From Plakobranchus ocellatus (lineage: Eukaryota > Mollusca > Gastropoda > Plakobranchidae): DNA of 29,362 nt. The notes under the pieces were generated by a model. That model was given only the letters and a program-made list of their open reading frames with translations, was not told the DNA's origin and ran no database searches. Position 1 is the stretch's first letter, and each line of letters begins with the position of its first letter. The DNA lies in NCBI GenBank assembly GCA_019648995.1, contig BLXT01001108.1, positions 147,595 to 176,956 on the forward strand. Reading direction: 5' to 3'. A program made the position numbers and the translations under genes. Below are positions 9,501-17,852 of this stretch, one piece after another.

Positions 9501-12103
9501 CCTTTATTTCCTTTTGTCTAACTTTTTGCATGATTTGTAGCGACCTTGTCCAGCAGTCAGTTTGCTTTGGGCCCCAGGCGTGGACCAGAGGAACTCCCAG
9601 GTGCTTGGACCTGTCCTGACTGTACATACATCAACTACCCAGACAGAACAGTGTGTGACATTTGCGGCCTCACCAAGTCCTTAGGTAAATTTTTCACTTC
9701 AATCTCTCGTGAAATGAGCCCTAGGTTATGCTGTCAGGCCACAGCTATTTGCCATCCCTTGAAAAAAAAAACGAGAAGGGTGCAGTTCAATACAAGTCAT
9801 TTGAACTGTGATAAATTGAGTTTTACAATTGTTGAAATAAGTGTAGACTTTTATTTTTAGAAATTTTTCTTCTTTACTCATCTTGAAACATCAATTTCAT
9901 TGGTATTTGAAATTGATTTTAAAAATTGGTCTTCATGTATTCCTGGTTCAGGTCTCATTGGGTCCTAGCCTGTTGAATTCAATGTTCACTGTATAGTTAC
10001 ACATAGATATGTAGGTAGATATATTTAATTCAGGTCTCATTGGGTCCTAGCCTGTTGAATTCAATGTTCACTGTATAGTTACACATAGATATGTAGGTAG
10101 ATATATTTAAAGGACCATAAAATCCTTAAATCGTCACTATTATTATCATTGCCCAAGCAAATCTCTGACACTGACAGCTGTTGTAGCCGTGGAATATTTA
10201 AAATTTCACATACTGGCAACAAAGTAAGTGGGTGAAATATTTGTTCTTTTGTTTTTGATAAATATATTTTAATGATTCAAAAGTTTATTGTGGTTAGATT
10301 TGCGTAGGTCCATGCAAGTATTTTCCCAACCAACCATCAAAGTTTAGGGGTTGGAATATTTTTTTCCCTCTTGTCCCTGAAAATGTTTGAAAGAGTTTTT
10401 TTTAGCAATAGTTTGATAGTGACTGCTCATGATCATCACAATACATTTTCTTCTGTTGTTTTTTTTGTCTCTTTACAGGTGCAGAATCTCTTCAGTATGA
10501 AACTGGGGCGAGTATAATCATTTTCATTTACCCAGTGTGCACAATTTTTCTCTTTTTCATTACAAAAAAAAAACCTTCAGAAAACGCATTTCATTTTCTC
10601 TCAAACAGCAATAGCCAAATGCAATTCATTTTCTCTCAAACAGCAATAGCCAAATGCAATTCATTTTCTCTCAAACAGCTATAGCCAAATGCAATTCATT
10701 TTCTCTCAAACAGCAATAGCCAAATGCAATTCATTTTTTCTCAAACAGCAATAGCCAAATGCAATTCATTTTCTCTCAAACAGCAATAGCCAAATGCAAT
10801 TCATTTTCTCTCAAACAGCAATAGCCGAATGCAATTCATTTTTTCTCACAAACAGCAATAGCCAAATGCAATGCAGTATGCGCCACAGAATTAGCACTAC
10901 TGTTACTGAACTTCATGATCTGACTTCTGAGGCAAGGGCAAAATACCTTGACAGGTTTAATACCTGAAACTTGATGTAAAAATAAGGCATAGATGCTAAG
11001 GCATGATGCTGTTGTTTAGAATAAACACTACTTTTTTCCTATGGAATCCAAGGCAAGTGGTCATCAATAGTTTGATGTCAGAAGAATGTGGTATTCTATA
11101 TTATATGGAAAAACATCTAATGACCCAAGCTAGTATTGTTGATGTTAGAATACCACAACCTTTGAAGGCCATAAAGTTGGAGTAAAAGAAAGATTGTGCA
11201 GATGTAATATTAAATTTATGGTACCGGTACTCTGTTTTTATGAAACATTGAGATAAAAAAAAAACATCTTAAGTGGCAATTTTTGATGTTCTCAGTGAAA
11301 TTTGAGCAGCTGGCTTTGCTTGATGACAAAATGGCTGCCAGCAATGTGGCTTCACGTCTGACAACGTTGGCATCCACTTCTGAGGCTTGTTGACATGTAG
11401 GATGGTATCCCAGGCCATCTTTCTGTGAATTGCAAAAAAACCTGATTTCTTTTTTTTTTTTATTTGTGTTTATATTTTTTAATGTCGTATCATATTAGAA
11501 TGTGCGAGGCATAGTATAGAAGCATGCAAGTTATTTTTAAATGAGAAAAGTTGAAAATTCATAATTTGAAATACCGTAATGCAAACTGTTAGATTTTTTT
11601 TTCATATCACAATTTCTCCTACATTTGCCGTCAAGCCTTCTAAGGCTAAAACCATACTGGAGGCAGCAATTCAAGTGTCCCACAGCATACCAAGTTGGTC
11701 GTGACTTTCATCTAGTAAAGGCTCTCTGTAACTGCGACACACAGTCCTTCACGTGACCTACCACAAGTCAGCGTGGCCTCCAGTATGGTTTTTCTCTAAT
11801 ACTCTCTTAACTAGAAACATTTTTACTCCAAACAGAATAGTTAAATATTAGTCATCCTGTTGCTGATAAAACTCTTTTAGATTTGAAATAGTAATTTGCG
11901 ATTATTTTTTTTCTTTGATTAGTTTTTCTATTTTCTTTTCAGTTATGTTAAACTGCACCAACCTTCGTATAATAACTTTTTTTTTTCTTCTCTTTTGCCT
12001 CAAACTTTTCTTCTGTACACCTGTAGGAGCTTCAGTCCAGAGGGAACCCTCAGCTAAACATGGGCAGGAACGTCCCAGACAGGGCAAGCGATGTAGAGGT
12101 TGA
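455..12103 (+). CDS. TNIP1: TNIP/ABIN-like coiled-coil protein with UBAN motif and NZF zinc finger; 5' end missing, 11 exons in window
   Basis: Seen: exons 455-531, 1166-1313, 1728-1817, 2520-2684, 3596-3658, 4984-5109, 5828-5911, 8652-8748, 9541-9684, 10479-10511 and 12027-12103, all with GT-AG borders and compatible phases, give 367 codons and a TGA. Residues 1-75 and about 95-265 are heptad-like, rich in E, K, Q and L. Residues 98-120 (NAKLFKANKDWHTKW) resemble the ANKRW stretch of TNIP1. Residues 176-200 (LLKNQLTLFMQDFEKEKK) match the UBAN core, with the Asp-Phe pair at 188-189. Cys 308, 311, 322 and 325 form a RanBP2/NZF zinc finger. Family knowledge: TNIP proteins bind linear or K63 ubiquitin through UBAN and restrain NF-kB signalling in the cytoplasm. 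Inference: a TNIP1-like adaptor with two ubiquitin-binding modules. NEMO or optineurin relatives are less likely, because the finger is NZF and not CCHC or C2H2. The N-terminal part lies left of the window. Confidence 0.65.
552..1086. repeat. Minisatellite, about 26-bp unit, roughly 20 copies
   Basis: The unit is close to tattgattattgagcctct followed by ataaagc. The left part is degenerate. The right part (about 850-1080) is regular and alternates two variants, gattattgagcctctataa and gactattgaccctctatag, giving a 52-bp higher-order period. It fills the intron between exons 1 and 2. Confidence 0.9.
1166..1313 (+). CDS. TNIP-like gene, exon 2 in window
   Basis: The acceptor ggctctgttcag precedes 1166 and the donor gtatga starts at 1314. 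The first base completes the split Arg codon and the exon ends in phase 0. It encodes coiled coil (REEIRHLKEENRVLQQSV) and then a polar linker ending GWVTVAKTL. Confidence 0.75.
1728..1817 (+). CDS. TNIP-like gene, exon 3 in window
   Basis: The acceptor tttatttcacgcag precedes 1728 and the donor gtacag starts at 1818. It is 30 codons, phase 0 to 0, encoding an acidic linker (ENNEETASLMLYPDSP) and then the start of the next helix (LMKRIDELQNTNAK). Confidence 0.7.
1818..2519 (+). other. Intron 3: nothing recognised
   Basis: AT-rich intron sequence with A- and T-runs. I see no repeat family or conserved open frame. Confidence 0.5.
2520..2684 (+). CDS. TNIP-like gene, exon 4 in window (coiled coil with ANKDW stretch)
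   Basis: The acceptor attttttccattccag precedes 2520 and the donor gtaaag starts at 2685. It is 55 codons, phase 0 to 0. LFKANKDWHTKWEALRQSKQ resembles the ANKRW segment of TNIP1, followed by a long charged helix ending in LREEG. It is one of the clearest coding exons of the gene. Confidence 0.8.
3049..3156 (+). other. Candidate alternative 3' exon of the TNIP-like gene, ending in TAA
   Basis: After tgcatccaacag an open frame begins in the phase left by exon 4. It reads SKELKKKSDELQEG and then KFNQSLKTSPPASTQ before TAA at 3154. The first part is coiled-coil-like, as in neighbouring exons. A donor-like gtattc at 3089 would break the frame to exon 5, so inclusion would truncate the protein before UBAN and the zinc finger. 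The acceptor has little pyrimidine tract, so a decayed or cryptic exon is equally possible. Confidence 0.25.
3596..3658 (+). CDS. TNIP-like gene, exon 5 in window (start of UBAN-like segment)
   Basis: The acceptor tttttttatgtacag precedes 3596 and the donor gtaaat starts at 3659. It is 21 codons, phase 0 to 0, encoding EKVRNSKLKEKDAEIALLKN and a final Q. The closing ALLKNQ leads straight into the UBAN core of the next exon. Confidence 0.75.
3880..4230 (-). mobile_element. Antisense LINE reverse-transcriptase fragment
   Basis: The minus frame from 4175 to 3972 encodes MIASGGSNTKEISTTMGLAR, then VGFQRMKAILLINRLLIGTR and KREL. This matches the layout of the IASDG-x-x-KEI ... A-x-x-F-x-x-M-x-x-(I/L)L-x-N ... 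TRKR segment that precedes the YG-E-W block in invertebrate LINE reverse transcriptases. The sequence then loses frame. It is a relic in intron 5, and the long plus-strand open frame over the same bases is its shadow. Confidence 0.5.
4984..5109 (+). CDS. TNIP-like gene, exon 6 in window (UBAN core)
   Basis: The acceptor ccttttatttttcag precedes 4984 and the donor gtaaat starts at 5110. It is 42 codons, phase 0 to 0. LTLFMQDFEKEKKEK aligns with the family pattern of an aromatic residue, then D-F, then E-R/K, which contacts ubiquitin in NEMO and ABIN. The rest is coiled coil (VYKEQLRAKDSTKFHLEDKL). Confidence 0.8.
5110..5827 (+). other. Intron 6: nothing recognised
   Basis: AT-rich intron with homopolymer runs. 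I found no repeat unit or coding segment. Confidence 0.5.
5828..5911 (+). CDS. TNIP-like gene, exon 7 in window (coiled coil)
   Basis: The acceptor tctggtggcag precedes 5828 and the strong donor gtaagt starts at 5912. It is 28 codons, phase 0 to 0. The peptide LQVKDNQLKASLKQLEILQQ has clear heptads of Leu/Ile. Confidence 0.75.
6582..7279. mobile_element. piggyBac-like non-autonomous DNA element (698 bp) flanked by TTAA
   Basis: The left end reads CCCTTAAATTACCA and the right end is its exact reverse complement, a 14-bp perfect terminal inverted repeat. TTAA directly abuts both ends (6578-6581 and 7280-7283). A TTAA target duplication with CCC-starting termini is the hallmark of piggyBac transposons. 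On the minus strand a short acidic frame (NEEVDSPVEEEEGDMNNESD, about 6900-7010) could be a remnant of an acidic transposase N-terminus, but no catalytic domain is present. The A-rich flanks outside TTAA are also loosely inverted, so a longer, different element remains possible. Confidence 0.6.
6854..6885. repeat. Palindrome of TCTAGA/AGATCT words
   Basis: The arms ctctagatctag (6854-6865) and ctagatctagag (6874-6885) are perfect inverse complements with an 8-nt loop. It lies inside the piggyBac-like element. Confidence 0.8.
7284..8651 (+). other. Rest of intron 7: simple repeats only
   Basis: AT-rich intron. It contains a T/C-rich stretch at about 7929-7962 and a short (ATC)n-like tract at about 8075-8104. 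No coding segment was recognised. Confidence 0.5.
8652..8748 (+). CDS. TNIP-like gene, exon 8 in window (end of coiled coil)
   Basis: The acceptor acttcttcctttag precedes 8652 and the donor gtaagt starts at 8749. It enters in phase 0 and leaves one base (T). It encodes LREEKRKAAANRQLYQSGVP and then a Pro/Tyr/Ser linker (TAFYPSNAGKPY) toward the zinc finger. Confidence 0.75.
8749..9540 (+). other. Intron 8: nothing recognised
   Basis: Unique-looking AT-rich intron. No repeat or exon-like segment was supported. Confidence 0.5.
9541..9684 (+). CDS. TNIP-like gene, exon 9 in window (RanBP2/NZF zinc finger)
   Basis: The acceptor tgcatgatttgtag precedes 9541 and the donor gtaaat starts at 9685. 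It enters and leaves in phase 1. PGAWTCPDCTYINYPDRTVC continues with DICG, giving the C-x2-C-x10-C-x2-C spacing, the Trp and the Asn of RanBP2-type fingers. NZF fingers bind ubiquitin through a Thr-Phe pair plus a later hydrophobic residue. Here Thr-Tyr and Ile occupy those places, so ubiquitin binding is plausible but not proven. Confidence 0.9.
   Translation, partial: RPCPAVSLLWAPGVDQRNSQVLGPVLTVHTSTTQTEQCVTFAASPSP
9947..10110. repeat. Perfect 82-bp tandem duplication
   Basis: Two adjacent copies (9947-10028 and 10029-10110), both starting ttcaggtctcattgggtcct and ending gtaggtagatatatttaa, are identical by eye. They lie in the intron after the zinc-finger exon. Identity implies a very recent duplication or an assembly effect. 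Confidence 0.95.
10479..10511 (+). CDS. TNIP-like gene, 33-nt micro-exon (probable cassette)
   Basis: The good acceptor ttttgtctctttacag precedes 10479 and a weaker donor gtataa starts at 10512. It enters and leaves in phase 1, so both inclusion and skipping keep the frame. Inclusion adds the peptide AESLQYETGAR, counting the split end codons. If the donor is not used, the frame runs on to TAG at 10682. Confidence 0.5.
10592..10873. repeat. Minisatellite, 35-bp unit, 8 copies
   Basis: The unit starts cattttctctcaaacagcaa and ends tagccaaatgcaatt. Copies begin at 10592, 10627, 10662, 10697, 10732, 10767, 10802 and 10837, with very few differences. The last copy is 2 bp longer. The array starts 80 bp after the micro-exon donor. 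Confidence 0.95.
11648..11792. repeat. 17-bp perfect inverted repeat with 111-bp spacer
   Basis: The arms aaaaccatactggaggc (11648-11664) and gcctccagtatggtttt (11776-11792) are exact inverse complements. The inner part shows only weak extra pairing. It may be a small foldback or MITE-like element, but there is no clear target-site duplication. Confidence 0.7.
12027..12103 (+). CDS. TNIP-like gene, terminal coding exon
   Basis: The acceptor cttctgtacacctgtag precedes 12027. It enters in phase 1, and the TGA at 12101 is followed at once by TAG. It encodes a basic tail (ASVQREPSAKHGQERPRQGK then RCRG). The frame fits both exon 9 and the micro-exon. I do not recognise the tail. Confidence 0.6.
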
Positions 12104-13100
12104 TAGTGCTTGAAATTAGCCTCTCGTTCTGTCATGCACAGAAGTGTGATCGCCACAGCCAGAAGCCTATGGATACTCTATGCATATTTGTTTATTTTAT
12201 AAAACGGCGATGAGCTGCAGATTTTTTCCCCAGAAAATTTGCCATGAATGCTCGGCCGCCCATGCACTGCAAAAAACAAAAGAAGAGAAATAATTCTCAC
12301 GACTTGGGGTTTCTTGCTGTGATTCAGTGGGGAGACTAAGAGTTTGAAAAAAACCATCGTTTTTTTGTGACACTCATGTCCGTTTTTTGTCTACAGTTTT
12401 AACCTAATCCTGTCCAACTTCTATATTTTAGTGATAAATGTTTTTTTTATCTTACATAAATATTTGTAGTGTTTACAGAATTTTTGTCTATGTTGTGCTC
12501 TGGAAAGCCTCTGTGTTGAGTTAAAGTATAAGGAGTGATTTCGACAAAAAAGTTTTCTTTTGTCATAAATTTTTGTGATTAAATTTTGTTTGAACAAAGA
12601 GTTTTTTTTTTATGTGTGGGAAAATATTTGATCTAAAAGCTTGCAGAAGAGGCATTTTTAAATACTATAATGAAGAAATCAATAAGAATTCCTACTTATC
12701 AAATACCAGTATCTTTTTTTTTTAATATCACAACTTCTCCATATATGTATATATATTTTTTTTATTATTTGGACTATGCTGAAAGCTATTCCCTCTCTAT
12801 AACACCTTTATTGCCCCCCAAAAATTCATGCCAATATCTTGCACAAAATTGAGCAGGTTCATTGTCACAAAGGCCTTGCAATATAAGTAGACAAATACAA
12901 AAGTCTCATGGGGTTTGAAGCAAGAGTAACGTACCTGCCGCTTACAGACACCTTTCTTTCCTTTTAAATATAAAATTTAGAAGTAATTTACCATTTTTTT
13001 CAGATAGAGCATTAAATTTAGCGTCGTATCTGTGCAAAAAATAACGAAAAAAAAAAAGAACCTGTAGATCTCAATATTTACCCAGTTGAACCAAATCTAG
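12104..13100 (+). other. Probable 3' UTR of the TNIP-like gene
   Basis: No coding signal follows the double stop TGA-TAG. The first plausible poly(A) signal is ATTAAA at 12578-12583, followed by a T-run and tatgtgtggg near 12601-12620, which would suit a downstream GU-rich element. The true 3' end cannot be fixed from sequence alone. Confidence 0.3.
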
Positions 13101-15052
13101 AAGAGAGCCCCATGTTTTGATGCATTGCCTTTTCTCTAAAAATGTTTTAATCCCTGTCTTAGATCATATATTTTATCAAGTATTAGAACTGTGTGAGCTT
13201 TGAAGTGGATTTATGCAGTGCAATATTGAATACTAAACACTGAAAGATTATTATGTACATCTAGGTAATGAATCTCTTTTTTTTTTCAAAGACTAACTTG
13301 TGACAATTCAAAAATCTATCTCTTTGGACTCTGGATGGTTTCTGTTAATTATGGCAAGTCCACACACATTCTGCCAAGCATTGATTTTTGTTTTTTTTGT
13401 GTCACCACAAACTCAGATCTCAGATGGTTTCTGAGAGGATTAGGTACGGAGCATTCAATATTATGTGAGTATAAGCGAATGTCAGTATATCCAAACCCAA
13501 AGGAAAAGAGGAAAAGTTCTAGCTTTTTAAGGTCCTTACTCTTGCCTCTTATGATTTCCAATGTATCGTGCACCTTTAAGACATAAGCAGACTTGCCTTA
13601 AGAAAACAGTTTGGTTTTTTTTTTTTGGCAAAGTGTTTTAAATTCAATAATTGTATGGGAAGTTTGCACCAAAGGATTTTATAAAATAAACTTGAATTGA
13701 GAGTAAATGCAAGAGTATTAAGAAGACCAAAAAGGGTATGGAAATGAAAGAAAACAAAAACAAAAAAAAAAATGAACATGTTCATGTGAAAAAAAATTTC
13801 AATGACAAAGTGTAAGGCATGAACTGAGGCTCAATTCAAATGTCAATACGGTGTATGCATAAAAAGTCAATTCAAGTGATTTCAGAATAACTACAGTTGT
13901 TAATTACCTTGTGGTGAACATTTTACACGGAAACTGTCTAGTGAGGTTTGGAGGCTTGGGGCAGTGTTTCTATATCTTTTAGGAGTATTAGTAAGTACCA
14001 ACATAGCATGCTCTCCAGGGTGCAGCAAAACTTCTTTTTTATCATTTTACTAAAGGCTGTATTTTTTTTTTTCCCGTATAATGTCTTATTCTGAGGTGGC
14101 ACTACACATTTCATCGCTTACTATACAGTTGGATCAGAGCAGCTCAAATTGAAGTCACAACAGAAACAGATCAGGAAATTTCCTTTAAAAGATTCTGGGG
14201 AGTTAAAATTTTTTTTTTCTTTTCATATCTCTACCCCAAGTTGTGGACGATTTTTCCTTTCAAGATGCATAGATAATATCAATGGAAAGCGAACCTTTTT
14301 ACTGAAATAATAATACATATTTTTTTGTTTTTTTTTTTACACATGTCTTGCTGTGCATGCTTTACCCTTCCTTTAAAGAAAAAAGGAAAAAGTACTATGC
14401 ACCTCACAGCTACACCCCAACAAATGCTGCATACGGTAAAACATAGATGAAAATTATTTTCAGCTCAAAATCTACCTCTAGAAAAATCATACATATGCTT
14501 TCTTCATCATCTACATTCTGATTATTATTTTAATTCCGGCCTTATGCAGTGAACATTATAATGTACTTTTTTTTTTTTTTTCGTTTTCATTCAGTTTCAT
14601 GTTTGAAATGTAATCATATCTACTGCATACATACAAACTTCATTCTCCATTCTTCGTTTGTTTGTTTTTTTTTATTGTCTTTCATAACAATATTCTTTTT
14701 TAAATATCATTGGCAGCATATTGTGTTGATTAAGGACTCACTTTCTTGTACATGAAGTATTGATTGCCAGACAAAAGTAAAAAATATCTGATAATTTAAG
14801 GTGCTATTCCAATATGATGTTTTGGTTGTGGGATGTTATTTCCCTCATTTTAGTTATAAATCAATGATCTGCTTAGCTATTAATGTATTATCTTTCAAAA
14901 ATGTTTTTTTTTTTATTCCATCAAGTGTGTTCAGATGATTCCTAAAATTTCTTAGATTTACCAACTTTTTTATCAATGTGAAAATGTCATATTGAAACAT
15001 GTTTCGCCCACATAATTTCTGGACTGAAAAAAATCAATTTAAAGATACTTCA
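13101..15052. other. Intergenic AT-rich DNA, nothing recognised
   Basis: Long stretches of T- and A-runs. The small open frames have low-complexity compositions without splice or homology support. An AATAAA at 13685-13690 could be a distal poly(A) signal for the TNIP-like gene. Confidence 0.4.
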
Positions 15053-15290
15053 ATCATTATCTTTATACTTTTTAAAAATTTATCGCAGAAACTTTTCATG
15101 TTTGCTTATTTTATTTTCGTGTTTTTCAATCTCATGAGTTTTCAATCTCTCTCTCTCTCTTTATTTATGTAAATGAATAATCAAATAGATAAAATAAAAT
15201 GCAGGTTTCTCTTTTTTTTATTGACTTTTTTCGGAGGAAAGCTTGTGGTTTCTAAAAGTTTTTATCATCTGTAATTTATGTTGAATATAA
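15053..15290. repeat. Interspersed repeat, copy A
   Basis: It is similar throughout to 19497-19740 in the same orientation. Shared blocks include cattatctttata, atttatgtaaatgaataatc and cggaggaaagcttgtggtt, separated by diverged stretches and small indels. I cannot assign the element to a family. Confidence 0.75.
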
Positions 15291-15369
15291 ATATAATTTA
15301 GGTAGATGAACATATTCAAGGTTTGAATTATAATTTTTGTTGTCTTTTTTCTTTTACAGGCCAAATGAA

Positions 15370-15401
15370 ACTACTACTAACTACCACTACTACTACTACT
15401 A

Positions 15402-15450
<49 letters not shown>

Positions 15451-15464
15451 CACTACTACTACTG

Positions 15465-15502
<38 letters not shown>

Positions 15503-15532
15503 GCTGCTGCTACTATTATTACTCTATGTAAT
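15370..15532. repeat. (TAC)n trinucleotide microsatellite
   Basis: About 160 bp of nearly pure TAC/ACT repeats with a few CAC, TGC and ATT interruptions. It begins about 80 bp after repeat copy A. The poly-Thr and poly-Tyr frames across it are artefacts of the repeat. Confidence 0.97.
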
Positions 15533-16794
15533 CTGCTGTCTCTTCCACTTCTTTTCCTTCCACTACTGCAGCTTCTACCTTACCAATGCTCTTACTCTTC
15601 GTTTGCCAGAGAAATTGATTCAGTCCCGCCGCTGACAATGTTGCCGTGCTGATTGCTCGTTGAAAAAACATGAAAGTCCAATACAACTTTAATTGTCTGA
15701 AGTTGGGGCAAGACCAATACTGGTAGTGGTAATGGCAAACACAACATCTGAATATCACCTTGATGATGATACTGTTTCAATATTAAGTTGTTTGAATTGA
15801 GGTTTATTCAAAAACCAGGTGTCTGGCTCATAATTTTAAAGTATAATATTTACAGTGTTACACATTGGCATCGAAATCACATGTCACTTGTCATGAAAAA
15901 GCTTTATAAAGACTTGAACTACAGTTTCAGCACAGCAACGATTGTGGAATTTTATAAAGCTTTCAAAATTTCGCTATGATAGGGCTTTACACAAATGAGA
16001 ACATACAGGTTTCCCTATCAAATGCAGTGCAATAAAATGTAATATGTGATTTATCCGCAATGGTCACAATGTGTGCGGATATTATTCTCTTGCAGTTTCG
16101 CACACAAAAAGATTACTTTTCTATTTGTGTAAGCTTTTCTTTCTAAGCAACATAATCAATCTATCTGCATTGGGTAAAGACTAAATGTCTTGAGCATAGT
16201 TGGCCACCTTTGGTACAGGATAATAAATTACATTTATAATACATGTATATCAGATTTTTGTGATTATTTTTTTCTGCAAACTGGTATCGCACAATCTTTA
16301 CTTCATTCAATTCGCGAAAATGTTTTCGGCCCCAACTTCATGATATAATAAACCTAGATTTTTGGTTTTGACAAGCAATTTTTACTTAGGCAACTTATAT
16401 ACAAGTATATTTGTGAGAAAAGAAAGTTTGAAAATTAACTCTTGCCAGTGCAAAGTACTTTCAAGTTTCATTGACATCAACAAAAATGATGATAACAAAA
16501 CAAAAAGTTATAAGAAAGGGAATCAACCTAACTGTACAACATGCAATGAAATGATAAGATAAGTAGGCCTACACATTTATGAGGTAACAATACATCGTGA
16601 TATAAACTAAGATTTGAATGACAGAATTTCTATAAAAAGGACAAAGCTAAAGTTAAATAATGGGATGGAAACACAAATACATGTATTCAAAATTTCCCCT
16701 TTTATTACACGTCTTAATAATGGAATAAATAATATGAGCTTTTACTCTTTAAACCTATCAAAACCATAAGTAAGGCGGAAGCAACTGTACTTTC
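15533..16794. other. Intergenic, nothing recognised
   Basis: No exon-like or repeat structure was supported. Small open frames here lack any recognisable motif. Confidence 0.4.
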
Positions 16795-17040
16795 TAAACT
16801 ATTATGCCAACGCAAGGATTTAGTTTATAAGATCTAGCAATCACTGGAAAGATTGAGCGAAAGGCAGTAGAGGTAGAGAATAACTTTTATTGAAAATCTT
16901 AATCATGGGCAACAGTTAATGGTAGCAACAACAGCTTTTTGAGGTTAATGTAGAAAAGCTTTTTGAGAAGAAACATGATCGTCAAAGTTTGTTCCAGACA
17001 GAGCACCGAAAGAAGAACTTTTTAATTACACGTAGAGTCT
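16795..17040 (+). mobile_element. Degenerate LINE relic, second copy of the C-terminal end
   Basis: Shares with 95-270 the blocks tagcaatcact, gaaagattga, gcagtagaggtaga, aataacttttattgaaa, catgggcaa and gttccagaca, in the same order and strand. The plus frame contains LAITGKIERK, the conserved tail block of the LINE reverse-transcriptase ORF. Several frameshifts make it non-coding. Confidence 0.6.
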
Positions 17041-17607
17041 ACTCAGAGTCAACTTTTTAATGCGGGATTCTTGTCAAAAGTCAAACCCTTTTTTGCAGTG
17101 CCAATTTCACTTACCTTACATTTTCGTCCTGAGATGTTGACTTTATCCAAACTCCACTGTATTGAATATTATCATTCATATTTCATGCAAACCGTCCATC
17201 AAACGATTCGTGATTTTGTTTGAAAAGAAAATGAATTATGGAGAAAAACCCAACATGGATTGGTCATAAGTTTGTATTTTATTCACATTTATAAAGAGCA
17301 TTGTAGCCAAAAGTCTCAATAATGGTGGCATCATCTTCACATAAACATGCGGATATTGCTAATGTCAATGGCAAACTGGTACTAATACATGTAACTGTAT
17401 GACAGATTAGAGGACATGTTATATGAACTTATAACGCTCCCTGAGAAAATACGAAAAGGTACAGGCTGAAGTATCCACGTTAATTCACTTTGATTATTTA
17501 ATATTAATAATCAGCACATAAATCAGGCAAAATATTCATGGAGAACTCTTGCCCTTCCCCTCTCCTTATCTCATTCTCTCTTGCTTTGCCTTTATCTCGC
17601 CCTCCTC

Positions 17608-17660
17608 TTTCTGTGTGTGTGTGTGAGTGTGTGTGTGTCTCTTTCCTCTCTCTCTGCCTG
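17608..17660. repeat. (GT)n then (CT)n low-complexity tract
   Basis: Runs of tgtgtgtgtg interrupted by agtg pass into ctctttcctctctctctg. It is a simple dinucleotide repeat with no further signal. The surrounding 17041-17849 sequence holds nothing else I recognise. Confidence 0.85.
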
Positions 17661-17852
17661 CCACAGACAATTGTGTAAAAAAAAAAAAAAATGGTACATG
17701 TACTAGCTAATATCTGTTTTTCTAAGTATCAATTTTATATGTAGATTTTGACCAGAACTTTATGAAACATTAATGGAAAATATAAAATATTTGGGTTCTT
17801 AGCTGTCTTCTTTTAAAAAATTTCATCTCACGCACATACCCTATAAATGTGA

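Noticed and set aside
10592..10873. CRISPR-like array of 35-bp repeats
   Set aside because: The units are directly adjacent with no unique spacers, in an intron of a eukaryotic gene: a minisatellite.
15323..15652. Poly-threonine (and poly-tyrosine) open frames
   Set aside because: Created entirely by the (TAC)n microsatellite. The preceding ttttacag alone is not evidence of an exon.
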